Source: an uncultured Oscillospiraceae bacterium
Lineage (GTDB): Bacteria > Bacillota > Clostridia > Oscillospirales > Oscillospiraceae
Direction of reading: 5' to 3'
DNA: 60,754 bases
Assembly (NCBI GenBank): GCA_944386845.1
Contig: CALXCP010000007.1
Location: 1-60,754, forward strand
Shown here: in pieces, positions 16,063 through 22,629 of the stretch
Layout of the letters: every line of letters begins with the position of its first letter
Numbering within the stretch: the stretch's first letter is position 1
Notes under the pieces: model-generated
The model's database searches: none
Seen by the model: only the letters and a program-made list of their open reading frames with translations
Told to the model about the DNA's origin: nothing
Program-made: the position numbers and the translations under genes

Positions 16063-19000
16063 TTATTCCACGCTCTTCAGAGACTGGACCATGTCCAGCT
16101 TCTTCAGCTTCCAGTGGGCGGTGAGGTTCACCAGCAGGGAGAACACCACCGTCAGCCCGGCGGCCCACAGGTAGCTGGGCAGGGCCAGCTCCCGGCCGAA
16201 CATGAGCAGATCGATCTCCACCGTCAGCACCAGCCACTGGTGGAGCAGCTTGCCCAGCACCATGCCCAGGGCCACCCCGAACACGGTGAGGATGACGTTC
16301 TCCCGGTAGACGTAGGCGGACAGCTCCCCGTCGTAGAAGCCCAGCACCTTCAGGGTGGCCAGCTCCCGCATCCGCTCGGTGATGTTGATGTTGGTGAGGT
16401 TGAACAGCACCACGAAGGCCAGGGCGGCGGCGCACACGATGATGAGGACCACGGCGTAGTCCACGCTCTCCAGGCTGGAGGTGAAGGTGTTGCGGATGTC
16501 CGAGATCAGGGACAGGGAGGTCACCCCGTCCAGGGAGACCAGCTCGGTCTCCAGGGCGGTGGACTCCGCCGTCTCCCCGAAGGGGCAGTCCACCAGGATG
16601 AGGTTGTCCTCGGGCGGCGCCCCGTACAGGGTCTCATAGTAGGCGTCGGAGACGTAGACCCAGTGCTGGATGTAGTGCTCGGTGACGTCGGCCACCCGGA
16701 CGGTGACCCGCTCGTCCCCTTCCAGGGTGAAGGTGTCCCCCGGCCCCACGTCCAGCAGGGTGGCCAGCTTCTCGGTGAGCACCGCCCCGTCGTCAGGGAG
16801 GACCACCGGGTCCTCGCTGGTGCGGTGGCGCAGGTCCACGAAGCGCTCCAGCTCCTCCTGGCTGCCGGCGGTCTGGAGGGTGCAGTCCACCGAGTAGTCC
16901 CCGCTCTGGGCGGTGACCGTCTCGGCCCGGCACAGCCCCCAGCCCTCCACCAGGTCGCTGCCGTCCAGGGCGGCCTCCACCTCTCGCAGCTCCCCGGGGG
17001 TCACGTCCTCCACCAGGCCCACCTGGGCGGTGTAGCGGTAGATCTCGTCGAACTGCTTGTCCATGACGTCGGTGATGGAGCCCCGCAGGCCGAAGGCGGT
17101 GACGATGAGGGCGGCGCACCCCCCGATGCCGATGACGGTCATCCAGAACCGCTTTTTGTACCGGAACAGGTTGCGCAGGGTGATCTTGTGGTTAAAGGAC
17201 AGCTTCCGCCACAGAGGGGCGGCGCGCTCCAGCAGGATGCGCTTGCCCATGGGGGGCGCCTTGGGCCGCATGAGCTCGGCGGGCACCGCCGTCAGGGCGG
17301 ACAGGCAGGCGGCCAGGGCGGCCAGGGTCACCGTCCCCACCGCGGCCAGGCAGGCCAGGACAGAGGTCACCGGCTCGGTGCTGTACACGATGTCCCCGAT
17401 GGTGTAGAGGATGGTCCAGGCGGTGCAGATGATCCAGGGCAGCAGGGTCAGCCCCACGGCCAGGCCCACCCCCGCGCCGATGGCGCTGGCCAGAAAGCCG
17501 TAGCCCACGTACTTCACCGCGATGGCCCCCCGGGAGAAGCCCAGGGCCTTCAGCCCGCCGATGGCGGTGCGCTGCTCCTCCACCATCCGGGTCATGGTGG
17601 TCAGGCACACGAGAGCGGCCACCAGGAAGAAGATCAGGGGGAAGACGGTGGCCAGGTTGCCCATCCGGTCGGCGTCCATGCCGAAGCTGGCGTAGCCGGC
17701 GTTGGTGTTCCGGTCCAGGATGTACCACTCGGCCTCGTCCAGCTGCTCCACGTCCCGGCGGGCCTGCTCCAGCTCCTTCTGGGCGTCGGCGATCTCCTGG
17801 TCGGCCTCGGCCTTGCCGTCCAGGTACTCCTGATAGCCGTCGGCGTACTCCGCCTCGCCGTCGTTGAGCTCGGCCAGGGCGTCGTCCAGCTCCCGCTGAC
17901 CGTCGGCCCGCTCCTCCTCCAGGGTGGCCCGGCCGTCCTCCAGCTCGGCCAGCCCGTCGTAGTACTCCTGCCAGCCGTCGTCCAGCTCCTGCCGGGCGTC
18001 CTGATAGTCGGCCAGCCCGTCCTGGTACTCCCGCAGGCCGTCCTGATACTCGGCGTACCCCTCGTTGTACTCGGCCCAGCCGTCGTCCAGCTGCCGCTTG
18101 GAGGACTCCAGGACCAGGTAGGTGATGTCCAGCTCCTGCTTGCCCGCCGTCAGCTGGGCGTACTCATCGGAGGCGTAAAAGGCCGCCTGCACCTGGGCGT
18201 AGACCGCCTCATAGACGGCGGGATAGGCCTGGTCATAGGCCTGCTGGTACAGGGTTGGGTAAAGCGGGTTGTCCGGCAGGATCCCGTAGCTGGCCAGCTG
18301 AGCCTGGACCTGTTGGACGGTGGTGGCCTGGGCGACGCTCTGGGCGGAGGACACCAGCGCGGCCTCCGCCTGGGCCAGCCCCTGCTGGTACTGCTCCATG
18401 CCCAGCATGTACTGGAGCAGGCCGGCGTCGTACTGCTTCTGGGCGTCGTCCAGCTGTGCCCTGGCGTCGGCCAGCTCGGCCTCGGCGTCGGCCAGCTCCC
18501 GCTCCGCCTCCTCCAGGTCGGGGGCGGCGTCGGCGTACTCCCGCTCGCCGTCCTCCAGCTCGATGAGGGCGTCGGCCAGCTCCCGCTCCCCGTCGTCCAG
18601 CTCGGCCTCGGCGTCGGCTATCTCGGTGCGGAAGGTGTTTAGGCCGTCATAGTACTCGGCCCAGCCGTCGTCCAGCTCCTTCCGGGCGTCGGCCAGCTCG
18701 GCCTCGGCGTCGGCCAGCTCGGCGGCCACCTCCTCCTCCGCGTCGGCCAGCTCCCGCTCCGCGTCGGCCAGGGCCTCCTCCGCCTCGGCGCGGACCTCGT
18801 CCCCCCGGATGCGGGAGCGCTCCTCCCCGAGGGGCTCCAGGGCGTCGGCGTAGCTCTCCATCAGGTCCTCATAGGCGTCGCTGTACGTCTGCAGCTCGGC
18901 CCCGCCCTCCATGAGCAGGTAGATGTCGGTGTACGCCTCCATGGCGAAGGCGCTCTCGGGCATGAGGATGTAGGCGGACACCTTGCCGGTGCCCAGGGTG

Positions 19001-19569
19001 GAGCTGCCCCGCTCGATGCCGATGTACAGCGGGGAGTCGGCCACCCCCACGATGGTGGCCTCGGTGACGGACAGGGCGTCCTCAAAGCTGCCCGTCCCGG
19101 TGTCCAGGGACACGGTGTCCCCGAGGGACAGCCCCGCCTCCTTCATGAGCAGGGGCTCGGCCAGGCACTCCCCCGGCCCCTCGGGCATCCGGCCCTCCCG
19201 AAGGGCGGGGGCGTTGATGGGGTCGGCGTCGGGGTAGGAGAGCACCTTGACGATCAGGTCGCTGTCCCCCATGGCGATGACGGCGTCCACCGTCCAGGCC
19301 CCCTGGGCCCGGAGCACTCCGGGCTGGGCCGACAGGGCGTCCACGTCCCCCTCTGTGAGGCCCAGCGTGCCCATCACGTGCAGGTCCATGAGCTCCTGCT
19401 GGTCGAAATACCGGTCGGCGGACAGCTTCATGTCGGGGGCGGTGGCCCGCAGGCCGGCCAGGAAGCACACCGCCAGGGCGGACAGCACCAGCAGCGAGAG
19501 AAACCGGCTGAAGGTGTGCCGGATCTCCCGCAGGGTGTCGGTGAGGATGCGGTCATGGCGTGGCTTCAT
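16063..19569 (-). CDS. FtsX-type ABC transporter permease with a long periplasmic-type coiled coil
   Basis: Large membrane protein of 1168 residues. An N-terminal membrane helix (about 22-42) leads to an extracytoplasmic domain with MacB-like features. A coiled coil of roughly 350 residues (about 250-610) follows, built of heptad-like units such as EYQDGLREYQDGLADYQDA, ELDDGWQEYYDGLAELEDG and ELADAEAELADARAQL. The C-terminal half carries two FtsX domains: three membrane helices about 640-800, then EIYRYTAQVG and a soluble domain, and the final block (NITERMRELATLKVLGFYDG). That phrase is diagnostic of FtsX permeases. It pairs with the ATPase at 20012-20713, although 442 bp with a repeat now separate them. 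Substrate unknown; the coil could span a thick wall or gate an outer partner. Confidence 0.88.
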   Translation of the reverse strand: MKPRHDRILTDTLREIRHTFSRFLSLLVLSALAVCFLAGLRATAPDMKLSADRYFDQQELMDLHVMGTLGLTEGDVDALSAQPGVLRAQGAWTVDAVIAMGDSDLIVKVLSYPDADPINAPALREGRMPEGPGECLAEPLLMKEAGLSLGDTVSLDTGTGSFEDALSVTEATIVGVADSPLYIGIERGSSTLGTGKVSAYILMPESAFAMEAYTDIYLLMEGGAELQTYSDAYEDLMESYADALEPLGEERSRIRGDEVRAEAEEALADAERELADAEEEVAAELADAEAELADARKELDDGWAEYYDGLNTFRTEIADAEAELDDGERELADALIELEDGEREYADAAPDLEEAERELADAEAELADARAQLDDAQKQYDAGLLQYMLGMEQYQQGLAQAEAALVSSAQSVAQATTVQQVQAQLASYGILPDNPLYPTLYQQAYDQAYPAVYEAVYAQVQAAFYASDEYAQLTAGKQELDITYLVLESSKRQLDDGWAEYNEGYAEYQDGLREYQDGLADYQDARQELDDGWQEYYDGLAELEDGRATLEEERADGQRELDDALAELNDGEAEYADGYQEYLDGKAEADQEIADAQKELEQARRDVEQLDEAEWYILDRNTNAGYASFGMDADRMGNLATVFPLIFFLVAALVCLTTMTRMVEEQRTAIGGLKALGFSRGAIAVKYVGYGFLASAIGAGVGLAVGLTLLPWIICTAWTILYTIGDIVYSTEPVTSVLACLAAVGTVTLAALAACLSALTAVPAELMRPKAPPMGKRILLERAAPLWRKLSFNHKITLRNLFRYKKRFWMTVIGIGGCAALIVTAFGLRGSITDVMDKQFDEIYRYTAQVGLVEDVTPGELREVEAALDGSDLVEGWGLCRAETVTAQSGDYSVDCTLQTAGSQEELERFVDLRHRTSEDPVVLPDDGAVLTEKLATLLDVGPGDTFTLEGDERVTVRVADVTEHYIQHWVYVSDAYYETLYGAPPEDNLILVDCPFGETAESTALETELVSLDGVTSLSLISDIRNTFTSSLESVDYAVVLIIVCAAALAFVVLFNLTNINITERMRELATLKVLGFYDGELSAYVYRENVILTVFGVALGMVLGKLLHQWLVLTVEIDLLMFGRELALPSYLWAAGLTVVFSLLVNLTAHWKLKKLDMVQSLKSVE

Positions 19570-19594
19570 GGGGAACGGTCCTTTCGGGGAGAGT

Positions 19595-19627
19595 GTTTCG
19601 TGAATGAGGAATTAGGAGTTAGGAATT
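19595..19627 (-). repeat. AATTCC-type tail of the copy B element
   Basis: On the minus strand AATTCCTAACTCCTAATTCC is followed by TCATTCACGAAAC. It corresponds to 8407-8433 after copy A in order and direction. Confidence 0.7.
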
Positions 19628-19847
19628 TTTGGGGTCGGGGCGTTGCCGTGTTTTTCGTGGGTCCCCGCCCCAACGAACGCCCCCGCGAGGCGCCTCTCCG
19701 TCGGGGGCGGAAAGTTTCTTCGCCTGCCCACGGGCGGCAGCAGGCGGGAGAAAGCCGCGTCGGCTCACGAAGCGCCGAAAAGAGAGGCGGGCAAGGAACA
19801 GGATTTGAGGGGAAGGAGATTTTCAAGGACCATGGGTCCTTGAACCG

Positions 19848-19940
19848 GTCTTTGGTGACTTTCTGCCGGCGCAGAAAGTCACTCGCCCTCAGGCGAAACC
19901 GCAGCAGAACTCTCCGCAAGGAACCACTTGATGCGGGGAG
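19848..19940 (-). repeat. 93-bp dispersed repeat, copy B
   Basis: Minus-strand counterpart of 7977-8069, the same length. The conserved ends and the TTTCGCCTGAGGGCGAGT core are identical. The long hairpin has arms GTGACTTTCTGC and GCAGAAAGTCAC, so two base pairs differ from copy A by changes on both sides. Confidence 0.9.
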
Positions 19941-19966
19941 AGGCCACGGAACGCCGTTCAGGGGTC

Positions 19967-19987
19967 ATAGGGGGCGAAGCCCCCTAT
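19967..19987 (-). other. Short GC hairpin downstream of the ABC ATPase
   Basis: A 9-bp stem with a three-base loop (ATAGGGGGC / GCCCCCTAT) at the ATPase-proximal edge of the gap. It has no T run, so it is not called a terminator. It may belong to the repeat element. Confidence 0.5.
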
Positions 19988-20011
19988 ACCTCAAAAGGGC
20001 GGCGGGCGGGT

Positions 20012-20713
20012 TCACCACTCGATCTCCTCCACCGGGGTGGGCCTCTCGATGCGGTCGATCCCGTCCACCTTCCCGTTCTTGATGTGGATGACCTTGTCGG
20101 CCATGGGGGCGATGGCGGTGTTGTGGGTGATGACCACCACCGTCATCCCCTGCTGGCGGCAGGTGTCCTGGAGCAGCTTCAGGATCTGCTTGCCGGTGAC
20201 GTAGTCCAGGGCGCCGGTGGGCTCGTCGCACAGCAGCAGCTTGGGGTTCTTGGCCAGGGCCCGGGCGATGGCCACCCGCTGCTGCTCGCCGCCGGAGAGC
20301 TGGGCGGGGAAGTTGTCCATCCGGTCCCCCAGCCCCACGTGGCGCAGCACGTCGGCGGCGTCCAGCGGGTCCCGGCAGATCTGGGCGGCCAGCTCCACGT
20401 TCTCCAGGGCGGTGAGGTTCTGCACCAGGTTGTAGAACTGGAAGACGAAGCCGATGTCGTACCGGCGGTAGGTGGTGAGCTGCTTGGGCCCATAGCCGCT
20501 GATCTCCTGCCCGTCCACGGTGATGGTGCCCTCGGTGCAGCTGTCCATGCCGCCCAGGATATTCAGCACGGTGGTCTTGCCCGCCCCCGAGGGGCCCACC
20601 ACGATGACGAACTCCCCCTTCTCGATGTCGAAGCTGATGTCGTCCACCGCGGTGATGGTGACCTCTCCCATCTGATAGCGCTTGACCACGTGTTCCAGCG
20701 AAATGTATGACAT
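20012..20713 (-). CDS. ABC transporter ATP-binding protein (MacB/LolD type)
   Basis: ATPase subunit of 233 residues that would power the FtsX-type permease downstream. Walker A is [10 protein letters not shown], the signature [15 protein letters not shown], Walker [13 protein letters not shown], and the H-loop lies in [10 protein letters not shown]. The block [23 protein letters not shown] is the usual Q-loop region of the MacB/LolD group, cited here only as the short part VFQFYNL. The divergent TetR gene and the shared promoter palindrome suggest that the ABC genes are repressed by that regulator. The gene ends at a repeat-filled gap rather than directly at its permease. Confidence 0.94.
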   Translation of the reverse strand: MSYISLEHVVKRYQMGEVTITAVDDISFDIEKGEFVIVVGPSGAGKTTVLNILGGMDSCTEGTITVDGQEISGYGPKQLTTYRRYDIGFVFQFYNLVQNLTALENVELAAQICRDPLDAADVLRHVGLGDRMDNFPAQLSGGEQQRVAIARALAKNPKLLLCDEPTGALDYVTGKQILKLLQDTCRQQGMTVVVITHNTAIAPMADKVIHIKNGKVDGIDRIERPTPVEEIEW

Positions 20714-20744
20714 GGCGGCCCTCCTGTCCGATAGAAAACAGGTG

Positions 20745-20794
20745 TTGATTATCTGTGTCGGTATCTATTATAATAGACACGGCCGGGCTTTCAA
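20745..20794. promoter_or_regulatory. Divergent overlapping promoters with a palindromic operator
   Basis: Plus strand: TTGATT (20745-20750), 18 bp, TATAAT (20769-20774), reading to the TetR gene. Minus strand: TTGAAA (20794-20789), 16 bp, TATAAT (20772-20767), reading to the ABC ATPase. The two -10 boxes overlap inside the perfect 14-bp palindrome TCTATTATAATAGA (20764-20777), framed by GTGTC and GACAC. A dimer bound there would block both directions. Binding by the neighbouring TetR protein is inferred. Confidence 0.75.
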
Positions 20795-20890
20795 GGGTCA
20801 CTTCCCGCCGCATCTGTATGGAAAGCGACACTCCGCCCGGCCGGTGTTGAAAAACGAAAAAAGTTTACAAATGAGAGAGGAGGGGCCGCC

Positions 20891-21454
20891 ATGGCCCAGA
20901 GCGAGGACCGCCGCGTGCGCCGCACCCGGGAGCGGCTGCGCCAGGCGCTGACCCAGCTGCTGCTGGAGAAGGACGTGCGGGACATCACCGTCCGGGAGCT
21001 CACCGACCTGGCCGACGTGAACCGGGGGACCTTCTACACCCACTACCGGGACATCTACGACCTGCTGGAGCAGACGGAGAACGCCCTGTTCGGGGAGCTG
21101 GAGGCCCTGCTGGACTCCTACCCCCGGCAGGAGGTGATGGAGCACGTCTCCGCCCTGCTGCTGGACGTATTCCGGTTCGTGGGCGGCAACCGGGACCTGT
21201 GCCGGGTGTTTCTGGACCGGCAGGCGGTGGACCGCTTCTCCCAGCGGCTCAACGAGCTGATCTACCGCAAGTGCCTCCACGAGTGGCAGGGGCTCACCCT
21301 CCCCGGCCTGACCGACCCCCGGTACGCCCTGGTCTTCCTGGTGGGAGGCACCGTGGAACTGGTGCGCGCCTGGGCCGTGGGGGGCTTCGCGGAGCCTCCG
21401 GAGGAGATGGCCGCCCTGGCCGAGCGGCTGATCCTCTCGGGCGTCCGGCCCTGA
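20891..21454 (+). CDS. TetR/AcrR-family transcriptional regulator
   Basis: Repressor-type regulator, 187 residues. The N-terminal HTH (about 10-55) reads TRERLRQALTQLLLEKDVRD and then VRELTDLADVNRGTFYTHY, the diagnostic TetR recognition helix. The C-terminal ligand domain resembles the DhaS/TetR_C_8 kind found in Firmicutes (RLNELIYRK, then VFLVGGTVELVRAWAVGG). ATG 20891 follows AGAGAGGAGG. It is divergent from the ABC ATPase, sharing a 177-bp promoter region with a palindrome, so the likely target is that transporter. The inducing ligand is unknown. Confidence 0.9.
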   Translation: MAQSEDRRVRRTRERLRQALTQLLLEKDVRDITVRELTDLADVNRGTFYTHYRDIYDLLEQTENALFGELEALLDSYPRQEVMEHVSALLLDVFRFVGGNRDLCRVFLDRQAVDRFSQRLNELIYRKCLHEWQGLTLPGLTDPRYALVFLVGGTVELVRAWAVGGFAEPPEEMAALAERLILSGVRP

Positions 21455-21498
21455 AAAACAGGCGGAAGGACGGGGCGGCCGCCCCATCCTTCCGCCTG
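21454..21498 (-). terminator. Terminator of yitT (convergent with tetR)
   Basis: A 19-bp stem with one mismatch (21459-21477 region with 21480-21498, loop GGCC). On the minus strand it is followed by GTTTTTC, and it lies eight bases after the yitT stop. On the plus strand the tetR stop overlaps its edge, so it serves both genes. Confidence 0.8.
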
Positions 21499-21506
21499 AC
21501 TGCGTC

Positions 21507-22388
21507 TTACGCCCGCAGGAAGCCCTTGCCGAAGATCTCGCTGGAGTTGGACACCACCATGAAGGCGTGGGGGTCCAGCCCCCGGAGGTACTTCCGCAGC
21601 ACCACCGCCTGTCCCCGGGAGATGACGGTGAGCACCACGGTGACCTCCTCCCCGCTGTAGGCCCCGGTGGCCGTCCAGTAGGTGGCGCTGCGGTGGAGCC
21701 TGCCGGTGATGAACTGGCACAGCTCCTCGGGGAAGCGGGTGACCACCATGAAGCTCTTGCGCCGGTTCAGCGACTCGATGGCCGAGTCCACCAGCACCGA
21801 CTTGAGCATCAGGCCCAGCAGGGAGAACAGCCCGGTGCGGATGTCGTACAGGAACAGGGTGCCCCCGGCGATGAGCACGTCGGACAGCAGCAGGGCCATG
21901 CCGATGTCCATGGGGGTGACCTTTTTCAGGGCCATGGCCACGATGTCGGTGCCGCCGGTGCTGGCCTCGATGTTGAACAGCACCGCCGAGCCCAGGGCGG
22001 GCAGCAGCACCCCGAACAGCAGCTCCAGCAGGGGCTGGTCGGTGAGGGGGGCGGACAGGGGGACCACCGCCTCCAGCCCCGCCAGCATGGCGGAGAAGAG
22101 GACGGTACAGAAGATGGTCCGCACGCCGAAGCCCCGGCCCAGCACCGCGAAGCCCAGGACCAGGGACAGCAGGTTCAGCACCGCCGCCACGTTGGAGGCG
22201 GGCAGGGCGGGCAGCGCCGCGTTGATGAGCACCGCCAGGCCGGTGACCCCGCCGGTGGAGAAGTGGTTGGGGAACTTGAAGAAATAGGACCCCGCCGCCA
22301 CCAGGGCGGTGCCCAGCACCATGAGGGCCAGCTCCCGGGCCAACTGCCGGGGCGGCAGGGCCGGGCGGGTCTTCGCCGTCTTGTCCAT
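21507..22388 (-). CDS. YitT-family membrane protein (DUF161/DUF2179)
   Basis: Membrane protein of 293 residues with five or six N-terminal helices (for example LMVLGTALVAAGSYFFKF; VAAVLNLLSLVLGFAVLG) carrying the family motif STGGVTGLA and NIEASTGGTDIVA. A soluble C-terminal DUF2179 domain (about 215-293) has KSFMVVTRFPEEL and VVLRKYLRGLDPHAFM. The family function is unsettled. ATG 22388 follows AAGGAGG, which excludes a seven-residue longer start. It has its own promoter and terminator. Confidence 0.9.
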   Translation of the reverse strand: MDKTAKTRPALPPRQLARELALMVLGTALVAAGSYFFKFPNHFSTGGVTGLAVLINAALPALPASNVAAVLNLLSLVLGFAVLGRGFGVRTIFCTVLFSAMLAGLEAVVPLSAPLTDQPLLELLFGVLLPALGSAVLFNIEASTGGTDIVAMALKKVTPMDIGMALLLSDVLIAGGTLFLYDIRTGLFSLLGLMLKSVLVDSAIESLNRRKSFMVVTRFPEELCQFITGRLHRSATYWTATGAYSGEEVTVVLTVISRGQAVVLRKYLRGLDPHAFMVVSNSSEIFGKGFLRA

Positions 22389-22426
22389 GGGGACCCCTCC
22401 TTCAGGCATGGTCTCAGCTTTCCTCC

Positions 22427-22455
22427 ATCATACCATCCCCATTCGCCGGGCGCAA
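22427..22455 (-). promoter_or_regulatory. Promoter of yitT
   Basis: On the minus strand, TTGCGC (22455-22450), a 17-bp spacer and TATGAT (22432-22427), 39 bases from the start. Confidence 0.65.
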
Positions 22456-22477
22456 GACGGACCCGGAGGAAAAGGGG

Positions 22478-22515
22478 AAAAACAGGCGCCGCGGCCCCAT
22501 CCGGGGCCGCGGCGC
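22478..22515 (-). terminator. Terminator of the ileS operon
   Basis: A perfect 13-bp stem (22486-22498 with 22503-22515, loop ATCC). On the minus strand the stem is followed by CTGTTTTTCCCC. It is about 115 bases beyond the ileS stop. Confidence 0.85.
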
Positions 22516-22629
22516 GGTCATCCTGTTCGGCGCTGAGCGGGGCGCCAGCCCGGCGGCGCAGCGGCCGCGCCCCGCTGTGTGGGGCCCCGGCTGTGCGGGG
22601 AACGTGTGCGGGGCGGGCAGGCTGCCTGC

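Larger units (their letters stand above)
19570..20011. other. Repeat-bearing gap between an ABC ATPase and its permease
   Basis: The 442-bp gap separates two genes that are normally adjacent. It carries repeat copy B, a short GC hairpin and the AATTCC-type tail. The remaining sequence (about 19630-19847) has inverted pieces such as AAGGACC/GGTCCTT around 19828-19841 and no convincing reading frame. On the minus strand the gene order is ATPase, gap, permease. Confidence 0.7.

Noticed and set aside
17750-18820. A CRISPR-like or tandem-repeat array of short GTCGTCCAGCTC-type units
   Set aside because: The units are codons of the permease coiled coil. Spacing is irregular, the frame is intact, and no direct repeats with unique spacers exist.
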